A stretch of DNA of 64,000 nucleotides, from positions 1 through 64,000 of the forward strand of contig JANQRE010000020.1 of NCBI GenBank assembly GCA_028284705.1, written 5' to 3'. This DNA is from Paracoccaceae bacterium (GTDB lineage: Bacteria; Pseudomonadota; Alphaproteobacteria; Rhodobacterales; Rhodobacteraceae). This document shows, one piece after another, positions 27,132 to 36,691 of this stretch (the first letter of the stretch is position 1; each line of letters opens with the position of its first letter). The notes below the pieces were generated by a model, which had not been told where the DNA came from, did not search any database, and worked only from the letters and a program-made list of their open reading frames with translations. The translations under genes were made by a program, and so were the position numbers.

Positions 27132-28040
27132 TTAAACGTCCGAACGGGTTTTCATGGGGTTGGACAGCTTCAGGATCAACAAGCTCAGCCCGAAGACGAC
27201 CAGAATCAGCAGGACCGCGATGGCAGAGGCATAGCCCAGCTGCTGTGTCTCGAAGGCGCGTTTGTAGATGTGAAGCGACAGTAACTCGGTCGATCTGCCC
27301 GGGCCGCCGCCGGTCATGATCAGCATGACCTCGAGGCCACGGAACACGTCAATGATCCGCATAAGTAGCGCAATGATGATGATCGATTTGATCATCGGCA
27401 GCTTCACCAGGAAGACCTGTTGCCACCAGTTCGCTCCGTCGATCTCCGAGGCCTCCACAACTTCGGATGGCAGCGCCTGTAGGCCTGCAATGATGATGAT
27501 GAAGATGAACGGTGTCCACTGCCAGATGTCGGTAAAGACGATGGCAAAGAAGGCCAGTTGAGGATCGCCGAGCCAGACTTGTGGCTCCATCCCGAACCAG
27601 TTTGACATATAGTAGTTGATCCAACCAGCACGCGCATCGAACAGGTACCGCCAAATCAGCCCAACCACGACAGGTGACACCATCAAAGGCAGGATGAAGA
27701 TTGTCCGAAACAGCGAGGCGCCGCGAATGGGTTTTTCCAGCAGCAGCGCCAGACCGATCCCCAGCGTCATTTCAAGCAGAATGACCCAAAACCCAAAGCG
27801 CAAGGTAACACCAAGGACTTCCCAGACCTGCGGATCATTCAACATCCGCGCGAAGTTTACGAAACCGACCGCCTCGGCGTCGGCAAAGTCGCGCCCGATC
27901 TCCCAATCGAAGAACGACAGGTAAAATGCCATGAAGACCGGATAGAGCAGACCCACACCCATCAGCAGAACCGCCGGGGTCACGAAGGCGTAAGGCGTCA
28001 GCGAGCCCGGTTCCCATTTCGGTTTGGCGGTCGTCGTCAT
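27132..28040 (-). CDS. Sugar ABC transporter permease (MalF/UgpA type)
   Basis: A 302-residue inner-membrane permease with six hydrophobic segments. Its EAA loop is VVEASEIDGANWWQQVFLVKLP (about residues 186-207), and MTGGGPGRSTELLSLHIYKRAF is the conserved stretch found in UgpA-like subunits. It is downstream of the binding-protein gene with a hairpin in the 68-base gap, and CCTCCTCGCC-complement ribosome-binding bases lie in the same gap. Confidence 0.94.
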   Translation of the reverse strand: MTTTAKPKWEPGSLTPYAFVTPAVLLMGVGLLYPVFMAFYLSFFDWEIGRDFADAEAVGFVNFARMLNDPQVWEVLGVTLRFGFWVILLEMTLGIGLALLLEKPIRGASLFRTIFILPLMVSPVVVGLIWRYLFDARAGWINYYMSNWFGMEPQVWLGDPQLAFFAIVFTDIWQWTPFIFIIIIAGLQALPSEVVEASEIDGANWWQQVFLVKLPMIKSIIIIALLMRIIDVFRGLEVMLIMTGGGPGRSTELLSLHIYKRAFETQQLGYASAIAVLLILVVFGLSLLILKLSNPMKTRSDV

Positions 28041-28067
28041 CTCGGTCTTTCAGATTGAGGCGAGGAG

Positions 28068-28096
28068 GTCTCCGGGGCCTCTTTTACCCCGGAGAC
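28068..28096 (-). terminator. Hairpin between binding-protein and permease genes of the sugar ABC operon
   Basis: GTCTCCGGGG (28068-28077) and CCCCGGAGAC (28087-28096) form a perfect ten-base stem with a nine-base loop, just after the stop of the binding-protein gene on the minus strand. There is no strong T run, so partial termination or protection of the upstream mRNA is more likely than a full stop. Confidence 0.7.
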
Positions 28097-28108
28097 TGTG
28101 ACCTGGCG

Positions 28109-29425
28109 TTATTGCCAGACGTAGTAGCCTTCGCGCTCCATGATTGCGCGAATTTTGTCGTTGGCTTCGTCCATGATCGGCTGGATCGGATCATCCGTCG
28201 TGATGACCTGCGTCAAAGCCTGACCCAGCACATCCACGTTGAGCTCGTTCCATTCCGGGATCAGCGGACGCCAATCCGGATCGGCACAAGGCAGCTGCTC
28301 GGCAACAACGGGATATTCATCGAAGCCTTGCGTGTTCGCCTGCAAGGTCGAAATCCGGATCGGGTCTCCGCCAAGCTCTACGATGCGCTGATCCGCAGCT
28401 TTCGAGGTCATCCACTGGATGAACAGGAACGCTGCTTCCTTGTTCTGCGAATTGGCCGGGATGCCCATGGCAAAGCCGCCGGTCTCAGAGCCACAGCGCG
28501 CATCGGTCGGGTGCAGTGCATATCCGACTTTACCGTTCACCTTAGAGCGGCTTTCGTCGCGCGAAAGTGCTGCGATCTTCAGCGAATCCAGCCAGAAAGC
28601 GGCGTCACCTTGCAGAAATGCCGTCGTCGCGTCGCCGAAGCCATAGGACGAAATACCCGTCGGGCCCGTTTTGGCGACATGCCGCAGGAATTCGGCCGCC
28701 TTGACCGACTCCGGCGAGTTCACGATCGGGTTCCATTTGTCATCGAAGATGCGCCCGCCCATCGGTGCGAGATGGAACAGCCACGCAGCGGTCACCTGAT
28801 GGCCGGTGGCGCCGCGCGAGGTCAGCGCGGGGATACCGGCTTCGTTGAGCTTGGTCATGGCCGCGGTCAGCTCATCGTAGGTCGTAGGAACCGCGATGCC
28901 CTGTTCCTCCAGAATGTCCTTCCGATAGGCCAGGATTGAAGTCTCAGCCCCGAAAGGAATGCCATAAAGTCCGCCGGACTTGCCGGGCAGATACCCTTTC
29001 GCGCCCCCGACGATGCCACCGTTTTGCAGGTACGCGTCGGCGATGTCGTCAATATCGTAGTCGGGATCGACAAGGCCTGCATTCGTGTACATCTCGGAAA
29101 GCGGTGTGAGCAGTCCCTTGTTGACGTATTCGCCCTTCCACATCACGACCCATGCGACGACGTCGTATTCGCCTTCGGGCTTTGCCATCTCCAGCAATTG
29201 CCTGTCGCGCAACTTCAGGTACTGAAGATAGTCGATTTCCACGTTGATGCCGGTCTCCTCGGTGAACTCGTCCACCAGAGTTTCCGCAACCTTGAAGTGG
29301 TTGTTGGATGGCCATGATATCACGATCGTGGAACCGGCGTATTTCTCATAGGGATTGGCAAGCGCGCCTGCCGCCCCTATCACGAGCGCTGCAACGGCAG
29401 TTGCCGCCAGATTGAAGAATTTCAT
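28109..29425 (-). CDS. Sugar ABC transporter periplasmic substrate-binding protein (family 1)
   Basis: A 438-residue family 1 solute-binding protein. The signal peptide is MKFFNLAATAVAALVIGAAG with cleavage after ALA near residue 23. The mature protein has the two-lobe pattern with PSNNHFKVAETLVDEFTEET, GIPFGAETSILAYRKD and a C-terminal helix rich in acidic residues. A start at 29425 is chosen because AGGGAGGAC lies just upstream and gives a proper signal peptide. Family 1 members bind oligosaccharides, glycerol phosphate or sugar derivatives; the sulfatase next door suggests a sulfated ligand. Confidence 0.92.
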   Translation of the reverse strand: MKFFNLAATAVAALVIGAAGALANPYEKYAGSTIVISWPSNNHFKVAETLVDEFTEETGINVEIDYLQYLKLRDRQLLEMAKPEGEYDVVAWVVMWKGEYVNKGLLTPLSEMYTNAGLVDPDYDIDDIADAYLQNGGIVGGAKGYLPGKSGGLYGIPFGAETSILAYRKDILEEQGIAVPTTYDELTAAMTKLNEAGIPALTSRGATGHQVTAAWLFHLAPMGGRIFDDKWNPIVNSPESVKAAEFLRHVAKTGPTGISSYGFGDATTAFLQGDAAFWLDSLKIAALSRDESRSKVNGKVGYALHPTDARCGSETGGFAMGIPANSQNKEAAFLFIQWMTSKAADQRIVELGGDPIRISTLQANTQGFDEYPVVAEQLPCADPDWRPLIPEWNELNVDVLGQALTQVITTDDPIQPIMDEANDKIRAIMEREGYYVWQ

Positions 29426-29456
29426 GTAGTCCTCCCTTTTCTGCGAAAGTGGTCGA

Positions 29457-30548
29457 TCAAATGGCCAGGCCGTTCTCCCGGTCAAACAGATAGACACGCC
29501 GTGTGTCGAAGTAGTACGTGCCGTCGCTCAGAAGGTCGGACTCGGGTCCGACATCGACGGCAGCGGTGATATCCGCTCCGCCTAGTTCAGCGGCCAGAAA
29601 CTGACTCGAACCGATATATTCCGAGACCTTCACCGTCAGATCGAGCGGCGCAAAGTCGTCGTCGAGCGCGGTGCCGGCAAAATGCTCGGGGCGAAGGCCG
29701 ACGCGGATATTGCGGCTTTTTGCGCCCTTTGCGCGTGCCGCGAGTCGATCCGGAATCGGCAACTCAAAGCCGGAACCGCGGACAGAGATCTGGCCCGCTT
29801 CATCGACAAGTTCGGCATCCAGAAGCGTCATGGACGGCGAGCCGATGAAAGTTGCCACAAAGACATTGGCCGGCTCGTTGTAGACCTCCTTCGGAGTGCC
29901 AACCTGCTGGATCAGACCGTCCTTCATAATGACGATCCGGTCTGCCATCGTCATGGCTTCGATCTGGTCGTGGGTAACATAAATCATGGTGCGCCCCAGG
30001 CGCTTGTGAAGCAGAGCCAACTCGGTCCGCATCGAGGCGCGAAGCTTGGCATCAAGGTTCGACAAGGGCTCATCGAAAAGGAAGCAGTAGGCGTCTCGCA
30101 CGACGGCGCGACCCATAGCAACACGCTGGCGCTGACCGCCCGACAGGTCTTTGGGCTTGCGGTCGAGATATGGGGTTAGTTCCAGCATCTCTGCCGCTCG
30201 CAGGACACGTTCTTTGACTTCTTCTTTCGATGTGCGCGCAAGCCGCAGCGCAAACGACATATTCTCGCCAACGTTCATGTGGGGATAAAGCGCGTAAGAC
30301 TGGAAAACCATTGCGATATCGCGCTGCTTCGGTCGTTCCCAAGTGACATCGCGTCCTGCAATGGAGATCGAACCGCTGGAAACCTTTTCCAAACCCGCGA
30401 TCATCCGAAGCGTTGTTGACTTCCCGCAACCCGACGGCCCGACAAGCACCACAAACTCGCCCTCCGCGACATCCAGATTGAGGTCTGGAATGACTGTCAC
30501 GTCCCCAAAGGACTTCACAATATCCTTAAGGACCACTCCTCCGGCCAT
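29457..30548 (-). CDS. ABC transporter ATP-binding protein (MalK/UgpC type)
   Basis: A 363-residue ATPase with Walker A GPSGCGKST, signature LSGGQRQRVAMGRA, Walker B CFLFDEPLSNLD and VTHDQIEAMTMADRI. A C-terminal OB-fold regulatory region (about 240-363) is typical of MalK/UgpC. It is the first gene of the minus-strand operon and lies 112 bases after the LacI-type gene, with a regulator-like palindrome in the gap. Placing the ATPase first is unusual but seen in other roseobacter sugar operons. Confidence 0.95.
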   Translation of the reverse strand: MAGGVVLKDIVKSFGDVTVIPDLNLDVAEGEFVVLVGPSGCGKSTTLRMIAGLEKVSSGSISIAGRDVTWERPKQRDIAMVFQSYALYPHMNVGENMSFALRLARTSKEEVKERVLRAAEMLELTPYLDRKPKDLSGGQRQRVAMGRAVVRDAYCFLFDEPLSNLDAKLRASMRTELALLHKRLGRTMIYVTHDQIEAMTMADRIVIMKDGLIQQVGTPKEVYNEPANVFVATFIGSPSMTLLDAELVDEAGQISVRGSGFELPIPDRLAARAKGAKSRNIRVGLRPEHFAGTALDDDFAPLDLTVKVSEYIGSSQFLAAELGGADITAAVDVGPESDLLSDGTYYFDTRRVYLFDRENGLAI

Positions 30549-30627
30549 GTCGTGCGACGCTCCCTTTTCACACGCCTTTTTTCGGCGCTGTTTCCTTCAA
30601 GAATCAATTTAGCCACAAAAGACGGCA

Positions 30628-30647
30628 TTGGTAAAGCGTTTTACCAA
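30628..30647. promoter_or_regulatory. LacI-type operator upstream of the ABC/sulfatase operon
   Basis: The near-perfect palindrome TTGGTAAAGCGTTTTACCAA is 80 bases upstream of the ATPase start and just past the lacI-type stop codon. It shares TGGTAAA-x-CGTTTTACCA with two other sites in the cluster, and the central CG is typical of LacI/GalR operators. Confidence 0.8.
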
Positions 30648-30660
30648 AGGCGCCGTGGGC

Positions 30661-31659
30661 CTACCTTTGTGGAGGACAAGTGCTCGCGCGCAAAACCAAT
30701 GTCGGGTGCGCGTCGACGACTTCACGCATTCTTCCGGCCGGTTCCGTTTTGCAGACAGCCTTTATGGCAGCTTCGCCCAGTGTAGAAAGCGGCATGCGAA
30801 CGACGGTCAGTGGAACCCAGAGATCACCAGCAAATTTCACGTCGTGAATGGAGATGATCGAGAGCTCCTCTGGCACGGAAATGCCACGCGCCCGTGCCGC
30901 CCTCAGAGCACCGACTGCGGCGATCACATTGAAGCAAACCATTGCAGTCATGTCGGGATGTCGCGCGAACAACTTCAGTGCAGCAGCCTCGCCCTCAACC
31001 GCCAAGGGCGAGGAAAAAACGATCAGACTGTCATCCACATCTGCGCCCACGACATCGCGCCAACCCCGCAACCGGTCGCGCGTGAAGGTAAGGCCTTCCG
31101 TTGTCGCAAGGCACCCAATTTTCCGATGGCCCAAATCCCAGAGGTGTTGAGTGGCCATGCGCGCGGCTTCTGTATCAGGCAGTTGGATGAGATGCCCATC
31201 CGTACCGAACGCCGATTGCAACAGGACAACGGGAATGTTCTTGTCGGCGGCCTTGAAGATCATGTTGTCCGCTTGCAATCCCGCAGCTTGCAGGATCAAA
31301 CCGTCCACGCCGCCGCCACCGATCATCTGCGCAAGCCTTGAATTGCTGACACCACCAACAGCGGCGTCCCCCAACAGGATCGCACGGTTTTGCCGTTCAG
31401 CTTCTTCCTGTGCACCGCGCAGGATCTCGCCGTAGACGGGGTTCGCCACGTCATGCACAACAAAGGCAATGGTTCCAGACTTCGACGACCGGAGCGACTG
31501 CGCCGCGACGTTTGGCGCGTAATTCATCTCGCGCACGATCGCCTTCACGCGGGAGCGCGTTTCCTCGCTGACCCGCAGTGATGTATCATTGTTGACGATG
31601 CGCGAAACGACGGCCGAGGACACTCCTGCCTTCTTCGCGATTTCTGCCAAAGTTGCCAT
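30661..31659 (-). CDS. LacI family transcriptional regulator
   Basis: A 332-residue regulator. Its N-terminal helix-turn-helix reads TLAEIAKKAGVSSAVVSRIV (residues 3-22) with the hinge helix near residues 47-57. A periplasmic-binding-protein-like sensor domain follows, with GTIAFVVHDVANPVYGEIL. It is divergent from the CoA-transferase gene and upstream of the ABC operon, and similar palindromes occur at all three operons. It most likely represses the cluster until a sugar-derived inducer binds. Confidence 0.94.
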   Translation of the reverse strand: MATLAEIAKKAGVSSAVVSRIVNNDTSLRVSEETRSRVKAIVREMNYAPNVAAQSLRSSKSGTIAFVVHDVANPVYGEILRGAQEEAERQNRAILLGDAAVGGVSNSRLAQMIGGGGVDGLILQAAGLQADNMIFKAADKNIPVVLLQSAFGTDGHLIQLPDTEAARMATQHLWDLGHRKIGCLATTEGLTFTRDRLRGWRDVVGADVDDSLIVFSSPLAVEGEAAALKLFARHPDMTAMVCFNVIAAVGALRAARARGISVPEELSIISIHDVKFAGDLWVPLTVVRMPLSTLGEAAIKAVCKTEPAGRMREVVDAHPTLVLRASTCPPQR

Positions 31660-31724
31660 GTCCGGTTCTTTCCGATTGCGATTGGTTCAATTTGATAGAT
31701 TTGACTTTCCATGCAAGACTCTTG

Positions 31725-31742
31725 TGGTAAAACGTATTACCA
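31725..31742. promoter_or_regulatory. LacI-type operator between the regulator and CoA-transferase genes
   Basis: TGGTAAAACGTATTACCA lies 66 bases upstream of the regulator start and 38 bases upstream of the CoA-transferase start. TTGACT at 31701-31706 could be the -35 box of the plus-strand promoter, which would put the operator over the -10 region. The position allows control of both directions, including autoregulation. Confidence 0.78.
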
Positions 31743-31780
31743 AAGATTCTGGATCGATTCCAGTTTTGGGAGGTACTTCC

Positions 31781-32965
31781 ATGTCCGACACACCAATGGC
31801 GCTTGAGGGCGTAAGGGTCCTTGACTTCACCCAGATGATGCTGGGCCCCCTGTGCACGCAGACTTTGGCAGACATGGGCGCAGACGTTCTGAAGATCGAA
31901 CGCCCGGGCAAGGGCGAGTGGATGCGCTCGATGCCGATGATCGGAGAATTCGTCGGCGGTGACAGTGCCGCGTTCCACGCGTTCAACCGCAACAAGCGCT
32001 CGGTTTCTGTCGATCTGAAACACCCCGACGGTCGTGCCCTGCTGCTGGAAATGTCCAAGTCCTGCGATGTCGTCGCCGAAAACTTTCGAACGGGCGTGAT
32101 GGATCGTCTTGAGCTGGGATACGAAGACTTCAAGGCGGCAAATCCCAAGATCATCTATGCCAGCGGGTCGGGCTGGGGTGCGGGAAGTTATATGGCCGAG
32201 CAGGGTATGCCTGGTCAGGACCTGCTTATTCAGGCGATGTCCGGCCTCATGATGAACACAGGCCGACGCAACGATCCTCCGACGAATTGCGGCACGGCCG
32301 TTGCAGATTTCGCCGCCAGTCAGGCCCTGGCCATCGGCATCCTCGGCGCGCTCGTGGCCCGCGACCGTCACGGGGTCGGACAGAAGGTCGAAACCAATCT
32401 TTATTCGGCGACACTGAACATGATGGGGCAGGAAAACTTCGCCGTACTTAACCAGGATATCGTGCTGGAGCGATCGGAAGAAGGCATCGCCTCGTGCTGG
32501 AATGACGCGCCCTATGGCGGGCATCCGACTGCCGACGGCTGGGTCGCAATTGCCATGTGCCCCCTGCAAAAGCTCGGCGGCTTGATCGGAGATAACGAGC
32601 TCGCGGCGCTGGATAGTTGGGCGGATCGCGACGCAGTCAAGCTCCGAATAGACCGGGCGACGGTTAGCAAGACAACGGCGGAATGGATGGATATCTTCCG
32701 CGAGGCCGATGTCTGGTCCGCACCGATCCGAAGCTCCAAGGATGCAATGCAGGAACTGGTCGACGTGGAGCCGGAACGGCTTGTGGAGATGGAACACCCC
32801 AAGGCGGGAACTATTCGGGCCATCGCCAACCCGATCACAATGAGCGAGACGCCGATGAAGCTGCGCCACGTACCACCGCAGGTTGGGGAGCATACCGATG
32901 ATGTGCTAACCGAATTCTTCGGAGCCGAACGGCTGGCCGACCTGCGCGCGAAGGGAGCCGTTTGA
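31781..32965 (+). CDS. CaiB/BaiF family CoA-transferase (family III)
   Basis: A 394-residue family III CoA-transferase with LEGVRVLDFTQMMLGPLCTQ, then ADVLKIERPGKGEW, AFNRNKRSVSVDLKHPDGR and a C-terminal GEHTDDVL-type segment. It moves CoA between carboxylic acids and so would activate an acid for the hydratase and dehydrogenase encoded next. GGGAGG just before ATG 31781 decides the start, although the frame is open further upstream through the operator. Its stop overlaps the enoyl-CoA hydratase start by four bases. Confidence 0.94.
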   Translation: MSDTPMALEGVRVLDFTQMMLGPLCTQTLADMGADVLKIERPGKGEWMRSMPMIGEFVGGDSAAFHAFNRNKRSVSVDLKHPDGRALLLEMSKSCDVVAENFRTGVMDRLELGYEDFKAANPKIIYASGSGWGAGSYMAEQGMPGQDLLIQAMSGLMMNTGRRNDPPTNCGTAVADFAASQALAIGILGALVARDRHGVGQKVETNLYSATLNMMGQENFAVLNQDIVLERSEEGIASCWNDAPYGGHPTADGWVAIAMCPLQKLGGLIGDNELAALDSWADRDAVKLRIDRATVSKTTAEWMDIFREADVWSAPIRSSKDAMQELVDVEPERLVEMEHPKAGTIRAIANPITMSETPMKLRHVPPQVGEHTDDVLTEFFGAERLADLRAKGAV

Positions 32966-33759
32966 TGGCAGAAGAACGCCTGCACGCAAACCTCGTTCTC
33001 GACCGGCATGGACCTATCGAGGTCCTGCGAATCGACCGCGAGGACGCCCTGGGCGCCATGAATTTCGAGATTATGGAGGCCTTGGGCACCTATGTGACCG
33101 AATTGTATTCGCGCAGTGAAGAGGTGCGCGTTCTGGTTATCACGGGAACGGGGCGCGGCTTTATCGCCGGGGCGGATATCGCCGGCTACCACGGCGCGCC
33201 GCAGGCGGTTTTTGATGGTTTTCAGCGGCGCTCGCGGCAGACATTCGATGCAATTGCCAGCCTGCCGCAGGTGACGATCTGTGCTGTCAACGGATACGCG
33301 CTCGGCGGCGGATTCGAGCTGGCGCTTTGCTGCGACTTCATCTTCGTCAATGAGAAAACGAAACTCGGTTTGCCCGAAATAAAACTCGGACTCCTCCCGG
33401 GCGGTGGCGGGACACAGCGCCTGCCCCGCCTCGTGGGAGCGGTGCGCGCTAAGGAAATTCTGATGACCGGGCGCATGATCACCGCTCAGGAAGCCGTCGA
33501 GTACGGCGCCGCGCTGGAGGCCTGCGCGCCCGATGCGCTGATACCGAAAGCGATGGAGTTCGCCGAAAGCTTGAGCGAAATGGCGCCGGTCGCATTGCGC
33601 GAAGCAAAGCGTGTCGTTGATGATGGTCTCGACGCGGCGCTTTCGGCTGGTTTGACGCTGGAGCAGCGCGTGCTAGGCGCGCTTTATGCGACGGATGACG
33701 GCAAAGAAGGCATTGCGGCCTTCATGGAAAAACGAGACGCGGACTTTAAGGGCCGCTAG
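32962..33759 (+). CDS. Enoyl-CoA hydratase/isomerase family protein
   Basis: A 265-residue crotonase-fold protein. The oxyanion-hole segments are FIAGADIAGY and GYALGGGFELALCCDF, and LPEIKLGLLPGGGGTQRLPR carries a catalytic glutamate position. It is expected to hydrate or isomerise an enoyl-CoA formed after the CoA-transferase step. It overlaps the CoA-transferase gene by four bases, and the next gene follows after 15 bases. Confidence 0.93.
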   Translation: MMAEERLHANLVLDRHGPIEVLRIDREDALGAMNFEIMEALGTYVTELYSRSEEVRVLVITGTGRGFIAGADIAGYHGAPQAVFDGFQRRSRQTFDAIASLPQVTICAVNGYALGGGFELALCCDFIFVNEKTKLGLPEIKLGLLPGGGGTQRLPRLVGAVRAKEILMTGRMITAQEAVEYGAALEACAPDALIPKAMEFAESLSEMAPVALREAKRVVDDGLDAALSAGLTLEQRVLGALYATDDGKEGIAAFMEKRDADFKGR

Positions 33760-33774
33760 GAGTAACAAAGAACA

Positions 33775-34725
33775 ATGGTGAAATCGGTAATCAGCTATCA
33801 ATCCGGGCCCTTCTCGGTCGTGTCCATGGGATTGCCAGGCGATCACGAGGGCAAGACGGCGACCCGTGTTTTCTTTGTGCGCGGAAGCGAGAAGATCGCC
33901 CTGATCGACAGTGGCCTCTACGGCGGCCTCGGCGACCTGAAGCAAGCCTTCGAAGAAATCGGCATTGCCCATTCCGATTTGGATCTGCTGCTTTTGACCC
34001 ACGAACACATGGATCATGTCGGCAACAACGGCTGGCTTAAGGCCGAAACCGGCTGCGAGATCCTGGGCCACGCCGGCCGGGCAGACCGTGTCGCCGACAA
34101 TATGCTCAACGCCAAAGCCATCGTCCATGCCTTCCCGGAGGGAGAGCATTTCGACCTGAACACCGAATATCTCGACTGGATGGGCCCAACCGAAGGTCCG
34201 ATCGATACGTTGATCAAGGATGGCGACGTCATCGATCTTGGGGGCGGAGTCGAACTGGAAGTGTTTGAGGTGCTTGGGCACTCAATGGCGGAGGTCGGGT
34301 TCTTCGAGCGATCCACGCGCACACTGGTGATCGCCGATCCGCTGCTGCCACCGTTTAATCCGGTGCTTTATCTTTACGAAGATCCCAATGTCATGCGCGC
34401 CACTTTCGACAAGATCGAGAGATTCCTTGCAGAGCGTGACGTGCAAGCCGTTCTGTTTGCGCATGACGAGGTTAAGACGGCTGCCGAGACCGTTGAGCTT
34501 GTGAACGACTGTCGTCGCCGCGTCGACAAGGTCGAGGCGTCGATGGTGGCGCATATGAAGGCCAATCCCGGGATCAGTTTCGCCGAACTGCGCGACAAAT
34601 GTTGCGACGATCAGAACATGGTGCGCGAGTGGCGGGCGCTGGTGTCGATTGACGCAAGCCTGAAAGACTTTGCGGTCAAGGGTCTTGCCGAACAGCGCGA
34701 TGGCGGCTGGCATTATGTCGGCTGA
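33775..34725 (+). CDS. Metallo-beta-lactamase fold hydrolase
   Basis: A 316-residue MBL-fold enzyme with the metal motif H76-E-H78-M-D80-H81 in LLLTHEHMDHVGNNG, GHSMAEVGFF as the later histidine and a FAHDE segment near the end. A C-terminal extension of about 80 residues resembles those of cytosolic thioesterase- or glyoxalase-like members. In a CoA-dependent pathway it may be a thioesterase or lactonase; this is inference. Its end overlaps the 3-hydroxyacyl-CoA dehydrogenase gene by 11 bases. Confidence 0.88.
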   Translation: MVKSVISYQSGPFSVVSMGLPGDHEGKTATRVFFVRGSEKIALIDSGLYGGLGDLKQAFEEIGIAHSDLDLLLLTHEHMDHVGNNGWLKAETGCEILGHAGRADRVADNMLNAKAIVHAFPEGEHFDLNTEYLDWMGPTEGPIDTLIKDGDVIDLGGGVELEVFEVLGHSMAEVGFFERSTRTLVIADPLLPPFNPVLYLYEDPNVMRATFDKIERFLAERDVQAVLFAHDEVKTAAETVELVNDCRRRVDKVEASMVAHMKANPGISFAELRDKCCDDQNMVREWRALVSIDASLKDFAVKGLAEQRDGGWHYVG

Positions 34726-35674
34726 CCTTCCGCAATGCTGCGTCCTTGGCCCGGGCACGATGGGGGCGCAGATTGCGCTTTCGCTCGCCCTCGGCGGTGC
34801 GCGCGTCACCCTCTGGGGGCGCCGCGTCGAAGCGCTGGACGATGCCCTGGTGCGATGCGGCGAGGGGTTTGATTTTCTGGCGTCCCACGGTCTGGCTGCG
34901 GCAAGCGCGCGGGAGGCGGTTCTGGGCCGGATCCTGACCGACCCCGATATGAAAACTGCCGTTGAGGGCGCCGGCTTTGTGATCGAAGCGGTAGCTGAGG
35001 ACCTATCGATCAAGCAGGCGCTTCTGACCGAGGCCGAAAGATCCGCAGGGCAGAAGGCGATCTTGTCTTCGACCACCTCCGCAATTTCTGCCAGCGAAAT
35101 CCAATCCGCGCTGACGCGTCCGGAAAACTTCTGCATTGCCCACTACGCACAGCCCGCGCATCTTGTCGAACTGGTCGAGGTGGTGCCCGGGACCGCTACG
35201 CGGCAACACGCAACCAGCACCACAACCGCGCTGCTTAAGGCCACCGGCAAAACCCCGGTGACCTGCCCCGACATCCCGGGCTTTCTCTGGGCGCGCATTC
35301 AACATGCGGTTCTGCGCGAGTTCGCCACGCTGGTCGGACAGGGCAAGGTTACACCCGAGGCCTGCGACACAATCCTAAAAGTCGGCTACGCATCGCGGCT
35401 GCCCGCAATGGGCGCATTTGAACACGCCGATCTTGCCGGTCTGGACCTGATAAACTCGCCCGCTGCCAAGGCCGTCTGGGCGGACCTTTCGAATGTGTCT
35501 GATCCCAGCGAGACACCGGTCGGACAACTGATGGCGCAGGACAGGCTGGGCATGAAATCCGGCCACGGGTTTTATGACTGGAAGGATCGTGACCCCGATG
35601 CCTTCAAAACATCGCGCGACGAAGAGATCATTCGCCGAGTGAAAATCAACCGTGGTGGCCGGGTGGAGCTTTAG
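34715..35674 (+). CDS. 3-hydroxyacyl-CoA dehydrogenase family protein
   Basis: A 319-residue dehydrogenase. The Rossmann motif is GPGTMGAQ near residue 10, the catalytic histidine lies in AHYAQPAHLVELVEVVPG, and the C-terminal helical domain contains KSGHGFYDW, the usual family ending. It would oxidise the 3-hydroxyacyl-CoA formed by the hydratase. The start ATG 34715 is preferred because it overlaps the preceding stop and gives the normal N-terminus. It ends convergently with the alcohol dehydrogenase gene, with four bases of overlap. Confidence 0.9.
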   Translation: MSADLPQCCVLGPGTMGAQIALSLALGGARVTLWGRRVEALDDALVRCGEGFDFLASHGLAAASAREAVLGRILTDPDMKTAVEGAGFVIEAVAEDLSIKQALLTEAERSAGQKAILSSTTSAISASEIQSALTRPENFCIAHYAQPAHLVELVEVVPGTATRQHATSTTTALLKATGKTPVTCPDIPGFLWARIQHAVLREFATLVGQGKVTPEACDTILKVGYASRLPAMGAFEHADLAGLDLINSPAAKAVWADLSNVSDPSETPVGQLMAQDRLGMKSGHGFYDWKDRDPDAFKTSRDEEIIRRVKINRGGRVEL

Positions 35675-36690
35675 TCTGGCTTGATCAGGACTTTTCCGAC
35701 TGCGTGGCCGTCAGCCATGAAGCTGCAGGCCGCGCCGGTCTCAGACACAGGGTAACGCGCCGCCGTGATCGCCTCGAAATTCACCGTCCCGTTTTCGATC
35801 AACGTAACCGCGTCATCAAACTCGTGCGTGAATAGGATCGAGCCGACCGAGGTGACCTCTTTCAGCGCTTTCAAATGCAGGTTTATCGGCACGTCGCTTG
35901 GCTGGATCAGCGACAGAACACCTATGACGCCCTGCTTGCGCACCGCTGCCAGCGCCTGGTTGTAGGCATACGGACTGCCCGATGCCTCGATGACCACGTC
36001 ATAGGCGTTGTCTGGCGGCGTGGCCGAGCCGATCTGAAATCCACGTTTTGCTCCGACCTGCTCGGCGGCCGAAATCGCTTCGTTCTTCAGGTCGGTGACA
36101 TCAACCTCGGCACCCTTGGTCACGGCGGCGATTGTTGCGAGAAGACCCATGGGGCCGCAGCCGGTAACCAGCACCTTCTGCCCGATAGTGACGTTTGCCC
36201 GGTTGACGGAATGCATCGCGCAGGCCAGAGGCTCGGCAAAGGTCAGATGATCTGGCGAGACGTCCGGCGACACTTTTCGGCAGCATCGGGCCGGAAAGTC
36301 GAACTGCTCTCGAAAGAACCCGTCTATGTGCGGCTTGGTCGTCGCCGAGCCCGGAAATCGCTTGGTTGCACACATGTTTATGTCGCCCGTCGAGCATTTT
36401 TTACAGACGCCACATGGGATCACCGGATTGATCGCGACAAGGTCGCCGACGTTGAAACCCTCGTGGCCGCTGGCGTTGACGACATAGGCGCAGGCCTCAT
36501 GCCCAAGCGTCACGGGATAATCGAGTGTGAACCCGGCATTCGAGAAATGCCGGTAATAGTGCATGTCGGTCCCGCAAATCGAAGCCGTCGCAAGCCGAAG
36601 TCTCAAAGCTTCTGGCGCGAGGTCGGATGGCATTTCGACCTGTTCGATTTTGATGTCGCGCGCCGAGGCAAGCAGCGATTTCACATACAT
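35671..36690 (-). CDS. Zinc-dependent alcohol dehydrogenase (L-idonate/sorbitol dehydrogenase-like)
   Basis: A 339-residue medium-chain dehydrogenase. Catalytic zinc ligands are in SICGTDMHYY and TLGHEACAYV, and the structural zinc site is PCGVCKKCSTGDINMC with four cysteines. The cofactor fold begins VTGCGPMGLL, and an Asp after the second strand (DVTDLKN) suggests NAD. L-idonate 5-dehydrogenase is the closest type I can name, which would fit the gluconate-5-dehydrogenase-like SDR encoded just upstream. ATG 36690 follows the SDR stop by one base, so it is preferred to the longer frame. Confidence 0.9.
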   Translation of the reverse strand: MYVKSLLASARDIKIEQVEMPSDLAPEALRLRLATASICGTDMHYYRHFSNAGFTLDYPVTLGHEACAYVVNASGHEGFNVGDLVAINPVIPCGVCKKCSTGDINMCATKRFPGSATTKPHIDGFFREQFDFPARCCRKVSPDVSPDHLTFAEPLACAMHSVNRANVTIGQKVLVTGCGPMGLLATIAAVTKGAEVDVTDLKNEAISAAEQVGAKRGFQIGSATPPDNAYDVVIEASGSPYAYNQALAAVRKQGVIGVLSLIQPSDVPINLHLKALKEVTSVGSILFTHEFDDAVTLIENGTVNFEAITAARYPVSETGAACSFMADGHAVGKVLIKPD

Positions 36691-36691
36691 A